Source: UBA5336 sp964492485 (lineage in GTDB: Bacteria; Pseudomonadota; Alphaproteobacteria; Caulobacterales; Hyphomonadaceae). Taken from it: a stretch of 64,000 bases of DNA. The position numbers and the translations under genes are program-made. The stretch covers positions 301,927 to 365,926 of the forward strand of contig CAZBKM010000001.1 in the NCBI GenBank assembly GCA_964492485.1, read 5' to 3'. The notes below the pieces were generated by a model. It was given only the letters and a program-made list of their open reading frames with translations, was not told the origin of the DNA and did not search any database. Shown here one piece after another: positions 52,546-60,857 of this stretch; the first letter of the stretch is position 1; each line of letters opens with the position of its first letter.

Positions 52546-52560
52546 CGGGAAACTACGCAA
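52546..52560 (-). promoter_or_regulatory. Candidate FixJ-binding site upstream of fixK
   Basis: Minus-strand TTGCGTAGTTTCCCG, 109 bp before the fixK ATG. Resembles FixJ sites of rhizobial fixK promoters (GTAG core followed by T/C run) and is shared with the 43.7 kb promoters. Confidence 0.5.
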
Positions 52561-52607
52561 GGACCCCTTGCCGCGCCCTGCCCCGCTGCTTTGCAGACAA
52601 CACAAGA

Positions 52608-52632
52608 CAGGCCGCCCCCTGGGAGCGGCCTG
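52608..52632 (-). terminator. Intrinsic terminator after aceA
   Basis: Perfect 8-bp stem CAGGCCGC/GCGGCCTG, 9-nt loop, then TCTTGTGTTGTCT on the minus strand, 33 bp past the aceA stop. Confidence 0.8.
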
Positions 52633-52664
52633 CCTCGAGTCCTTGGGAAAGAACCGTACGTCGC

Positions 52665-54287
52665 CTAGGCGGCTTCGAACTGGTTCATGGTGTTGTGAGC
52701 GCCGCCAGCCTTCAGGGCCCGCTCGCCGCCCACCATCTCCTTGAACGTGTCGCCCAGATCGGAGCCGACCTCGTGCTGGTGCTTCACGGCAGAGACCCCG
52801 CGCCGGATCTCCTCCCGCTGGATCGACTTCACATAGGCGGCCATCTTGTCCTCGCCGAAATAGCCCCGGGCCAGTTCGTCCATGCCTTTTGCCGTCAGGT
52901 GGAAGGTCGGCAGCGTGATCAGATTGTGGAACACGCCGGCGCGCGTCGAGATGTCGTGCTGGAACGCCTGCAGGCGGCGATCCGCTTCCTGGCCGAGCTC
53001 GGTGTCGTCATAGGCTTCCGACATGAGCGCATTGCCATCGGGATAGTCCGCTTCCGAGATGCGGCCTTCCGCGATCCACTGATCGCGAACCTGCTTGCGC
53101 AGATTGAGCGTCCAGTTGAACGAGGGCGAGTTGTTGTAGGTGAGCTTCGCATTGGGAACGGACTTGCGGATCTCGTTCACCATGGACGCGATCTCGTCCA
53201 CATCCGGCGTCGCCGTCTCGATCCAGAGCAGGTCCGCCCCGCCCTTGGTGAGGCTGGCCACGCAGTCCTCGATCACGCGCTGCTTGCCGGTATCCTCACG
53301 GAACTTGTAGAGGCCGTTGGGCAGGCGCACCGGACGCACCAGCCTGCCATTCATCTGGATCGCGGACTCATTGTCCTTGAGCGGATTGTCCTCGGTGATC
53401 TCTTCGGTTTCGAGCCACTTTATGTATTCCGCGGCCAGGTCGCCGGGCTCGGCGGACACGGGCAGCTTCTGGGTCAGGCCGGCACCGAGGCTGTCGGTAC
53501 GCGCCACGATCACGCCCTCGTCGACACCCAGCTCCTCGAAGGCAAGGCGACAGGCGCGCAGCTTCTCGATGAAATCTTCACGCGGCACCGTGACCTTGCC
53601 ATCCTGGTGGCCGCACTGCTTGGCATCGGACACCTGGTTCTCGATCTGCAGGCAGCAGGCACCCGCCTTGATCAGTTCCTTGGCCAGCAGATAGGTGGCG
53701 TGCTCATTGCCGAAACCGGCGTCGATATCGGCGATGATCGGGACGACATGGCTTTCGAACGTGTCGATCTTCTCGATGATCGGCTTCAGGTCGGCTTCGC
53801 TGGCACCGGCCTTCTTCGCCGCCGTCAGCTCCTGGAACAGGTCGTTGATCGCCACTTCGTCGGCCTGGCGCAGGGAGGTGTAGATCTCCTGGATCAGATC
53901 GGCGACCGAGGTCTTCTCGTGCATCGACTGGTCCGGCAGATGGCCGAAGCGGTTGCGAAGGCCGGCAACCATCCAGCCGGAGAGGTACACATAGGTGCCC
54001 TTGGTCGTGCCGCGGAGGCGCTTGACCGCCTTGATCATCTGCTGGGCATGGAATCCGGACCAGCAGCCCAGCGACTGGGTGAACTGCTCCGGATCGGCAT
54101 CATAGGCCGCCATGTCGGCGCGCATGACATGCGCCATGTCGCGGGCGATATCCAGATGGGTCGAATAGGTGTTCTGCAGCTTGAGCTGCGCAATGTAGTC
54201 GATATCGATACCGCCGGACGTGAAGCCGGTTGGGTAGCGCTTCTGCAGTTCGCCGTGAACTTCGGCATAGGTGGGACGCTTGGTCAT
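52665..54287 (-). CDS. aceA: Isocitrate lyase (long form)
   Basis: 540 aa, the size of the Caulobacter/Pseudomonas-type enzyme rather than the 430-aa E. coli form. Splits isocitrate to glyoxylate and succinate. Catalytic Cys in AKQCGHQDGK, metal site VPIIADIDAGFGNE, and LQIENQVSDAKQCGH. C-terminal TYNNSPSFNWTLNLRKQ is family-typical. Downstream of aceB on the same strand with a 53-bp gap, followed by an intrinsic terminator. Confidence 0.96.
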   Translation of the reverse strand: MTKRPTYAEVHGELQKRYPTGFTSGGIDIDYIAQLKLQNTYSTHLDIARDMAHVMRADMAAYDADPEQFTQSLGCWSGFHAQQMIKAVKRLRGTTKGTYVYLSGWMVAGLRNRFGHLPDQSMHEKTSVADLIQEIYTSLRQADEVAINDLFQELTAAKKAGASEADLKPIIEKIDTFESHVVPIIADIDAGFGNEHATYLLAKELIKAGACCLQIENQVSDAKQCGHQDGKVTVPREDFIEKLRACRLAFEELGVDEGVIVARTDSLGAGLTQKLPVSAEPGDLAAEYIKWLETEEITEDNPLKDNESAIQMNGRLVRPVRLPNGLYKFREDTGKQRVIEDCVASLTKGGADLLWIETATPDVDEIASMVNEIRKSVPNAKLTYNNSPSFNWTLNLRKQVRDQWIAEGRISEADYPDGNALMSEAYDDTELGQEADRRLQAFQHDISTRAGVFHNLITLPTFHLTAKGMDELARGYFGEDKMAAYVKSIQREEIRRGVSAVKHQHEVGSDLGDTFKEMVGGERALKAGGAHNTMNQFEAA

Positions 54288-54340
54288 GTCAGTGCTCCAG
54301 AAAGGGACCGTCCAGGTCCGGTTGGCTGGGATTGGCCGGC

Positions 54341-55963
54341 CTAGTCGAGCGTGCGCAGCACGTCGTAAGCCGGCAGGGTGAGAAAGTTGGCCAGGTCATC
54401 GCCGGTGGCCGTCTCCAGGAAGACCTCCGCCGCCCTGTCATAGCGGGCAGCCTTGAAGCCGCTCTCGCCGAGCGCGGTCTTCAGTTGGGCGATCTCGTCA
54501 TCGAAGACCGACTGGAACCAGGCACGGTCCATCTCGACGCTGCCGCCATCTGCGGTCTTCACCGCGACGCCGTACTTGAGCCACTGCCAGATCTGGCTCC
54601 GCGAGATTTCGGCCGTCGCGGCATCTTCCATCAGATTGTGGATCGGTACGGCCCCGCGACCCTGCAGCCAGGCCGCCGTGTATTCGATCCCGACAGAAAT
54701 GTTGGTGCGCACCCCCGCCTCGGTCACGTCGCCCTCATGTGGCGCAAGAAGCTCCGCCTGGCCGATCTCGGGGAATGCCCGCGGCTGGTCGATCTGGTTG
54801 GGCTGGGGCATGTGTTCGTCGAACACCTCCATGGCGACGGGGACCAGCGCCGGGTGGGCCACCCAGGTTCCGTCATGGCCGTTGCGCACTTCGCGCAGCT
54901 TGTCGGCCTTCACCTTCTCAAAGGCGGCAGCGTTGGCGGCTTCATCGTTCTTGACCGGAATCTGCGCCGCCATTCCGCCCATGGCGTGCGCGCCCCGGCG
55001 GTGGCAGGTCTCGATGAGCTTGAGGCTGTAGGCCGAAAGAAACGCCTTATCCATCGTAACGGCCGCGCGATCGGGCAGCACGTATTCAGGTTTCGCCCGC
55101 AGCGTCTTGATATAGCTGAAGATGTAATCCCAACGGCCACAATTCAGCCCCGCCATGTGATCGCGAAGTTCGTACAGGATCTCGTCCATCTCGAAGGCGG
55201 CCGGCAGCGTCTCGATCAGGACCGTGGCCTTGATCGTGCCTTTCGGCAGACCGATCGCCTCCTGGGCGTAGACGAAGACATCGTTCCAAAGCCTGGCCTC
55301 GAGATGGCTCTCCATCTTCGGCAGGTAGTAGAATGGACCCCGCTCATCGGACGCCAGCGCCTGGCCGTTGTGGAAGACGTGGAGACCGAAATCGAACAGG
55401 CTGGCCGACATCGCCCGGCCATCCACTTCGAGGTGAGCCTCTTCCATGTGCCAGCCGCGCGGGCGGACCAGCATCGTCGCCAGCGTGTCACCCAGCGTAT
55501 AGGACTTGCCGCTGCCGGGATCGGTGAAATCCAGGTTGCCGGCGGCATAGTCCTGCATGTTCACCTGGCCCTCGATCATGTTCGCGAAGCTCGGGCTCGA
55601 GGCATCCTCGAAATCCGCCATGAACATCCGGGCACCGGAGTTCAGCGCATTGATCATCATCTTGCGGTCGACCGGACCGGTGATCTCCACACGCCGGTCC
55701 TTCAGGACGCCGGGAACCGGCGCGATGGTCCAGTCGCCCTCGCGAATGGCCTGCGTCTCGGGAAGGAAGTCTGGCAGCGCCCCCGCATCGAACTGCTTCA
55801 GGCGCGCCTCGCGGGCGGACAGCAGTTCCCGACGCCGCTGCCCGAAGGTGCGCTCCAGACCGGCCAGGAAAGCCAGGGCTTCGTCGGTGAGAACCTTGTG
55901 GGCTTCGGGATGCTCACGCGTGACGCGCGCGGCGGCGGCGTTGGCGGTATCGATGGCAGACAA
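54341..55963 (-). CDS. aceB: Malate synthase A
   Basis: 540 aa from TTG 55963, chosen for AAGGAG 6 nt upstream; the longer frame to 56017 would add 18 residues. Condenses glyoxylate and acetyl-CoA to malate. MsyB-type: ITGPVDRKMMINALNSGARMFMADFEDASSP, RPRGWHMEEAHLEVDG, LNCGRWDYIFSYIKTL, and the catalytic-loop MEDAATAEISRSQIWQW. A 6-bp hairpin TGCATG/CATGCA sits just before the ribosome site. Glyoxylate operon with aceA, divergent from the ScfR-type regulator. Confidence 0.95.
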   Translation of the reverse strand: MSAIDTANAAAARVTREHPEAHKVLTDEALAFLAGLERTFGQRRRELLSAREARLKQFDAGALPDFLPETQAIREGDWTIAPVPGVLKDRRVEITGPVDRKMMINALNSGARMFMADFEDASSPSFANMIEGQVNMQDYAAGNLDFTDPGSGKSYTLGDTLATMLVRPRGWHMEEAHLEVDGRAMSASLFDFGLHVFHNGQALASDERGPFYYLPKMESHLEARLWNDVFVYAQEAIGLPKGTIKATVLIETLPAAFEMDEILYELRDHMAGLNCGRWDYIFSYIKTLRAKPEYVLPDRAAVTMDKAFLSAYSLKLIETCHRRGAHAMGGMAAQIPVKNDEAANAAAFEKVKADKLREVRNGHDGTWVAHPALVPVAMEVFDEHMPQPNQIDQPRAFPEIGQAELLAPHEGDVTEAGVRTNISVGIEYTAAWLQGRGAVPIHNLMEDAATAEISRSQIWQWLKYGVAVKTADGGSVEMDRAWFQSVFDDEIAQLKTALGESGFKAARYDRAAEVFLETATGDDLANFLTLPAYDVLRTLD

Positions 55964-56030
55964 TGGCGTCTCCTTTGCTGCATGTTCGCATGCACCATAT
56001 TTACACGCCAGCGCCACCGAAAGAAGCAGC

Positions 56031-56100
56031 TTGTAATTATTGGGTATTTTTGTAACACGAGTAACATAAATCGTCTGTTAAATGTAAACCTTGTAAAATC
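56031..56100. promoter_or_regulatory. AT-rich region with repeated GTAA motifs between aceB and scfR
   Basis: TTGTAA (56031), TTGTAAC (56050), GTAAC (56061), TGTAAAC (56083) and TTGTAAA (56091) recur in about 70 bp that is far AT-richer than the surroundings. It contains GTAACACGAGTAACA, a direct repeat. Probable shared promoter/operator of the divergent aceBA and regulator genes. Confidence 0.5.
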
Positions 56101-56125
56101 CGGCGGGTCTGGCAGGAAGTGGGCC

Positions 56126-57565
56126 ATGAGCGAGCGAAGCGAGAAACTCCTGGTGGGTCCGCGCGTGCGGCGGTTGCGCCAGACCCTCGGCCTGACCCAG
56201 ACCCAGATGGCGGAGGACCTCGGCGTCTCCGCCTCCTACGTCAACCTGATCGAGCGCAACCAGCGTCCGATGAGCGCCAAGGTCCTGTTGAAGCTCGCGG
56301 AGATCTACGATTTCGACATTTCGGACCTGTCGAGTTCCGGCGACAGCCAGACGGTGGCGGAACTGCACGAGGTGCTTCGCGATCCCGCGCTCGAGCTCAA
56401 GGCCCCGGGCAAGAACGAGGTCGAGGATGTGGTCAATGCCAGTCCGGAGATCGCCCGGGCCTTCCTGAAACTGCACGCGAAGTATCGCGACCTGTCGATG
56501 CGCGCCTATTCCGACGCCAATCCGCTCACGGATCGCGACAAGGTGGAGCTTCTGGAGGAGTCGGCGCGCAGCGTGGATTCCGTCCGCTACTTCCTGAACG
56601 ACAACCGGAACTATTTTCCCGAACTCGACGAGGCTGCCGAGGCGCTGTCGGAGGAAATGGGCGTCATGGAGCGCTCGCCCCACAGCCCGCTGACCGAGCG
56701 GCTGAAGTCGCGCCACGGCCTGCGGGTGCGGATCGTCCCCTCCGACGTGATGCGCGACAATCTCCGCTATTTCGACCGGCACCGCTCGGGACTCGACCTG
56801 TCGGAACTGCTGCCGCGATCCGGACGGCGTTTCCAGATGGCCTTCCAGCTCGCCATGCTGGAATATGGCGACATCATCGACGCCCATGTACGCGCCGCCA
56901 ACCTGCCCGACCGCGACTCGCGGGGCCTCGCGCGGGTCAGCCTGGCGAACTACTTCGCCGCCGCATTGCTGATGCCTTACCGCCGCTTCCTGCAGGAATG
57001 CGAGAAGACCCGCTACGATGTCGAACTGCTGAGCCACCGGTTCGGCACCAGCTACGAACAGACCGCCCACAGGCTGACGACGCTGCAGAAGCCCGAGGCG
57101 CGCGGCATCCCGTTCTTCTTCCTGCGGATCGACACGGCGGGCAACGTGTCCAAGCGCTTCAGCGCCGGCCGGTTCCATTTCTCGAAATTCGGCGGCGCCT
57201 GTCCGCTGTGGAACATTCACGACTGTTTCGAGACGCCGGAACGGATCCGGACCCAGATCATTCAGATGCCTGACGACACCACCTATTTCTCCATTGCGCG
57301 CACCGTGTCGCGCGCCGACGGCACCTATGAGCGCCCCGCCGCACGCATGGCGATCGGTCTCGGCTGCGACATCGCCTACGCGCCGAGACTGATCTATGCG
57401 CGTGACTACAATCTGGAAGACCTGAAGCCGGTCCAGGTCGGGGTCAATTGCTATCTCTGCGAGCGGCCGAACTGCCCGTCGCGCGCCCACGCCCCCCTGA
57501 ACAAGAAGCTGACCTTCGACGAACGCGCGCGTGGCATCTCGCTCTACCGGTTCGAAGACCGATAG
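56126..57565 (+). CDS. XRE-family short-chain fatty acyl regulator (ScfR/RamB-like)
   Basis: 479 aa from ATG 56126; the frame is open far upstream, but that part lies antisense over aceB. HTH_3 at about 10-66 (VRRLRQTLGLTQTQMAEDLGVSASYVNLIE, in parts). An IrrE/ImmA-like domain at about 170-290 is without HExxH (reads MAFQLAMLEYG). A C-terminal domain with CPLWNIHDCF and a CYLCERPNC cluster follows. RamB-type relatives control glyoxylate-cycle genes. Position divergent from aceBA supports the same role, with an acyl-CoA or acetate-derived signal inferred. Confidence 0.88.
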   Translation: MSERSEKLLVGPRVRRLRQTLGLTQTQMAEDLGVSASYVNLIERNQRPMSAKVLLKLAEIYDFDISDLSSSGDSQTVAELHEVLRDPALELKAPGKNEVEDVVNASPEIARAFLKLHAKYRDLSMRAYSDANPLTDRDKVELLEESARSVDSVRYFLNDNRNYFPELDEAAEALSEEMGVMERSPHSPLTERLKSRHGLRVRIVPSDVMRDNLRYFDRHRSGLDLSELLPRSGRRFQMAFQLAMLEYGDIIDAHVRAANLPDRDSRGLARVSLANYFAAALLMPYRRFLQECEKTRYDVELLSHRFGTSYEQTAHRLTTLQKPEARGIPFFFLRIDTAGNVSKRFSAGRFHFSKFGGACPLWNIHDCFETPERIRTQIIQMPDDTTYFSIARTVSRADGTYERPAARMAIGLGCDIAYAPRLIYARDYNLEDLKPVQVGVNCYLCERPNCPSRAHAPLNKKLTFDERARGISLYRFEDR

Positions 57566-57636
57566 CGGCCGCGCCCACGTCTCTTGTTCGGATGCGCACA
57601 AGGCTTAAGCTCGCGGGCAACGGGAGGAGACACACC

Positions 57637-58632
57637 ATGTCCGAGACGTTCGCCGCCATTATCGCCGACGACCGCAACGGGAAGACGGAAGGCCAGCTCG
57701 CCGAACTGTCGCTGGGCGATCTGCCTGACGAGGCGGTGCTGGTCGACGTGGCCTATTCGACGCTCAACTACAAGGACGGCCTGGCGGTGAGCGGCGCAGG
57801 CCGGATCTGCCGCACCCTGCCCATGGTATGCGGGATCGACCTAGCCGGAACGGTTGCGGAGAGCGCCGATCCACGCTTTGCGCCGGGTGACCGGGTTCTG
57901 GTCAACGGCTATGGGCTTTCGGAGCGTTACTGGGGAGGGTACGCCCAGCGCCAGCGGATCAATCCCGACTTTCTCGTTCGCGTACCGGAGGTCTTCAGCC
58001 TCCATGATGCCATGGCCATCGGCACGGCGGGCTATACCGCCATGCTGTCGGTCCTGTCGATCGCCGACCACGGCGTGACGCCCGGCGACGGCCCCGTTCT
58101 CGTGACGGGCGCGTCTGGCGGCGTTGGAAGCATCGCCGTCAGCCTGCTGGCGGCTAAGGGCCATGAGGTCGTCGCCGCGACCGGGCGGAGCGCGGACAAT
58201 GCCGACTTCCTGACCCGACTTGGCGCGCATCGCATCCTGGAGCGCGAGGCCATCGCCCGGCCACCGAAGCCGCTGGAGGCCGAGACCTGGGCGGCTGTCG
58301 TCGACTGCGTGGGCGGCGTGACCCTCGCCACCGCGCTCGCCCAGACCCGCTACGACGGACTGGTCACGGCGTGCGGACTCGCCGGCGGGACGGATCTCCC
58401 AGCCAGCGTGATGCCCTTCATCCTGCGCGGCGTCACCCTGCGCGGAACGGACTCCGTCATGGCACCCATGGCGCGGCGCGAGCGAGCCTGGACCGCCCTG
58501 GCGGAGCTGATCACGCCGGCGCGGCTGGCCGAGCTGTCGCAGACCGTGCCCCTGGCGGAGGTGCCGCGCCTTGCCGGCGAGATCCTCCAGGGCCAGGTGC
58601 GCGGTCGGGTGGTCGTGGATGTGAACGCCTGA
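57637..58632 (+). CDS. YhdH/AcuI-type acrylyl-CoA reductase (MDR family)
   Basis: 331 aa from ATG 57637 (GGGAGGAG 8 nt upstream). Medium-chain reductase without structural zinc: YSTLNYKDGLAVSGAGRICR, GIDLAGTV, ERYWGGYAQRQRI, nucleotide motif VTGASGGVGSIAVSLLAAKG, and DSVMAPMARRERAW. AcuI reduces acrylyl-CoA to propionyl-CoA with NADPH. Specificity cannot be proved here, but proximity to an acyl-responsive regulator and PccB elsewhere in the window fits propionate-level metabolism. Confidence 0.87.
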   Translation: MSETFAAIIADDRNGKTEGQLAELSLGDLPDEAVLVDVAYSTLNYKDGLAVSGAGRICRTLPMVCGIDLAGTVAESADPRFAPGDRVLVNGYGLSERYWGGYAQRQRINPDFLVRVPEVFSLHDAMAIGTAGYTAMLSVLSIADHGVTPGDGPVLVTGASGGVGSIAVSLLAAKGHEVVAATGRSADNADFLTRLGAHRILEREAIARPPKPLEAETWAAVVDCVGGVTLATALAQTRYDGLVTACGLAGGTDLPASVMPFILRGVTLRGTDSVMAPMARRERAWTALAELITPARLAELSQTVPLAEVPRLAGEILQGQVRGRVVVDVNA

Positions 58633-58719
58633 CCGGCAGATCGCGGAGCCCTGGGAGCCCTGGCGGCCCAGGCCCCGCCGGGTCACGCCTCTCCGCCCGC
58701 CCCCGGGTTCGCACCGGGG

Positions 58720-58826
58720 CTAGCGCATCTTCAAATCAATCGGAGTCAGTGAAGATGCGCTATGTTCTTGTTTTTGGGCATTTTCTTAACGCGAACCGGT
58801 GCCCACTTCGCTCGAAAATGCTTTAG
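58720..58826 (-). repeat. Family-1 palindromic repeat, intact inverted copy
   Basis: Full 107-bp element in minus orientation, between acuI-like and mccA genes. The last bases (CTTTAG on plus) contain the mccA TAA stop. Both hairpins are intact (GCGCATCTTCA/TGAAGATGCGC; GCATTTTC/GAAAATGC). Confidence 0.9.
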
Positions 58827-60847
58827 CCTTTGGCTTCGCCTTCGGGTTCGGCTTGCGGTTCGCGCTCGGGTTCGCCCTGGGGTTCGAAGGAGACCAGCTG
58901 GTCGCCTTGCTGAACCTGGTCACCCACCGCAAAGCGAAGCGCCGTGATCCGGCCGGCCGAGGGCGCGAGGATCGGATGCTCCATCTTCATCGCCTCGACC
59001 ACGGCCAGGGTGTCTCCTGCGGCGACCTGCGCGCCCGCGTCCACGGGAAACGCAATGACCGTGCCGGGCATCGGTGAGGACAACGCGCTTGCCAGGCGCG
59101 TCTGCCCCCGCGACTCGGCACTCGGGCGCCAGGGCTCGAGGCGCCAGGTCTCGCCACCGATCCAGACGCGCAGACCGCCCTTTCCGTCGGCCGCCACATG
59201 TGCGTCGACCGGTCCGCCCTCGAGGCGGAACCGCACCTCCGGACCATCAACCTCCGCATCATGGAGATCGTGCACAGACCCGTCACTGGCCAGGAGGCGC
59301 AGCCCCTCCCGGTCCCGTTCGAGCCGGATACGCCGGGTCTCATCTCCCCCCTTGATCTCCATCGCCGCCACGGCCGGGCCATTCACCCGGAAACCGTCCA
59401 GGCAGGTCCACGGGTCACCGTCGGCAAAGGCCTGGCGGGTGGCCAGGAGCCACAGCAGCGCCGCCGCCTCGGCGCCCGGCGGACAGGGCGGCGCTTCCAG
59501 AAGCCCGCCGCCATGGCGCTCGATGAAGCCGGTGTCCAACTTGCCCGCCGCGAAGGCGGGATGGGTGAGCACGCGGTGCAGAAAGGCGGCATTCGTCTCC
59601 GGTCCCGCCACGCGCACGCCCGCCACCAGCCGGGCAAGCCGCCGGCGGGCCCGTTCGCGGTCGCTGCCATGGGCGATCAGCTTGCCGAGCATGGGATCGT
59701 AATGGCTGGAGACCTCGTCCCCCTCCGCCAGCCCGAGATCGAGGCGTAACCCGTTGCCTGGCGCCGGCAACGCCAGATGCGCGACCCGGCCGGTTGAGGG
59801 CAGGAAGCCCGCTTCCGGGCGCTCGGCATAGAGGCGCGCTTCCATGGCGTGGCCCGTGCACGCAATCTGTGACTGGGTGAGAGGCAAGGCTTCGCCGGCG
59901 GCGACGCGGATCTGCCAGGCAACGAGATCCTGCCCCGTCACGGCCTCTGTCACCGGATGCTCGACCTGGAGACGGGTGTTCATCTCCATGAAGTAGACGT
60001 TTTCGTCTCCGTCATAGAGGAATTCCACAGTGCCGGCGCCGACATACTCCACAGCCCTGGCCGCGTTCAGTGCCGCCTCGTGCAGGCGGGCGCGCACGAC
60101 GTCGGGAAGATCCGGGGCGGGCGCTTCCTCGATCACCTTCTGGTGGCGCCGCTGGACCGTGCAGTCCCGCTCGAACAGGTGAACCAGGCCGCCATGCCGG
60201 TCGCCGAAGACCTGCACCTCCACATGACGGGGGGAGTCGATCAGTTTCTCGACGAGCATCCGGTCGTCGCCGAACGCCGCCCTGGCCTCCCGCTGCGCCG
60301 AGGCGAGGGCCGCTTCGAATTCCACAACGCTGTCCACACGTCGCATGCCCTTGCCGCCGCCGCCGGCCGATGCCTTCAGGAGCACGGGGAAACCGATCCG
60401 CTCCGCCTCGCCCCGCAGCGTCGACAGGCTCTGGTCCTCGCCCTGATAACCGGGCGCCAGCGGCACGCCGGCCTCTGCCATCAGCGCTTTTGAGCGCGCT
60501 TTCGACCCCATGACCCTTATCGCCTCCACGGGCGGGCCGATGAAGACGAGGCCAGCCCTGGCGCAGGCCTCGGCGAAGTCGGCATTCTCCGACAGGAAAC
60601 CGTAGCCCGGATGGATGGCCTGGGCACCGGTCTCGCACGCCGCAGCGATCAGCCGCGAACTGTCGAGATAGGATTGGGAGGCCGGCGCAGGCCCAATGGC
60701 GACCGCCTCGTCGGCGACGGCGACGTGCAGCGCATCGCGGTCGGCCTGCGAATACACGGCCACCACGCGTATCCCCATCTCGCGGGCCGTACGGGCGATG
60801 CGTACCGCGATCTCTCCGCGGTTGGCGATCAGGAGCGTGTCGAACAT
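58823..60847 (-). CDS. mccA: Methylcrotonyl-CoA carboxylase biotinylated alpha subunit
   Basis: 674 aa from ATG 60847. Biotin carboxylase domain (1-450): FDTLLIANRGEIAVRIARTA, SAGGGGKGMR, ERDCTVQRRHQKVIEEAP, MNTRLQVEHPVTEAVTG. A linker region is followed by biotinyl domain VEAMKMEHPI (biotin on the Lys of MKM). ATP-dependent carboxylation for leucine breakdown, inferred from mccB and ivd next to it; propionyl-CoA is the alternative. The last 17 residues are a Glu/Pro/Gly tail outside the domain. Starts 11 bp after mccB. Confidence 0.9.
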   Translation of the reverse strand: MFDTLLIANRGEIAVRIARTAREMGIRVVAVYSQADRDALHVAVADEAVAIGPAPASQSYLDSSRLIAAACETGAQAIHPGYGFLSENADFAEACARAGLVFIGPPVEAIRVMGSKARSKALMAEAGVPLAPGYQGEDQSLSTLRGEAERIGFPVLLKASAGGGGKGMRRVDSVVEFEAALASAQREARAAFGDDRMLVEKLIDSPRHVEVQVFGDRHGGLVHLFERDCTVQRRHQKVIEEAPAPDLPDVVRARLHEAALNAARAVEYVGAGTVEFLYDGDENVYFMEMNTRLQVEHPVTEAVTGQDLVAWQIRVAAGEALPLTQSQIACTGHAMEARLYAERPEAGFLPSTGRVAHLALPAPGNGLRLDLGLAEGDEVSSHYDPMLGKLIAHGSDRERARRRLARLVAGVRVAGPETNAAFLHRVLTHPAFAAGKLDTGFIERHGGGLLEAPPCPPGAEAAALLWLLATRQAFADGDPWTCLDGFRVNGPAVAAMEIKGGDETRRIRLERDREGLRLLASDGSVHDLHDAEVDGPEVRFRLEGGPVDAHVAADGKGGLRVWIGGETWRLEPWRPSAESRGQTRLASALSSPMPGTVIAFPVDAGAQVAAGDTLAVVEAMKMEHPILAPSAGRITALRFAVGDQVQQGDQLVSFEPQGEPEREPQAEPEGEAKG

Positions 60848-60857
60848 GGTGCCCACC

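Noticed and set aside
54230..56125. 632-codon open frame antisense to aceB, continuous with the ScfR-type gene
   Set aside because: High-GC third-position shadow of aceB. Family similarity begins only at ATG 56126, which has its own ribosome site.
56600..57000. Metallopeptidase activity in the IrrE-like part of the ScfR-type regulator
   Set aside because: The HExxH zinc motif is replaced (AFQLAML), so catalysis is unlikely.
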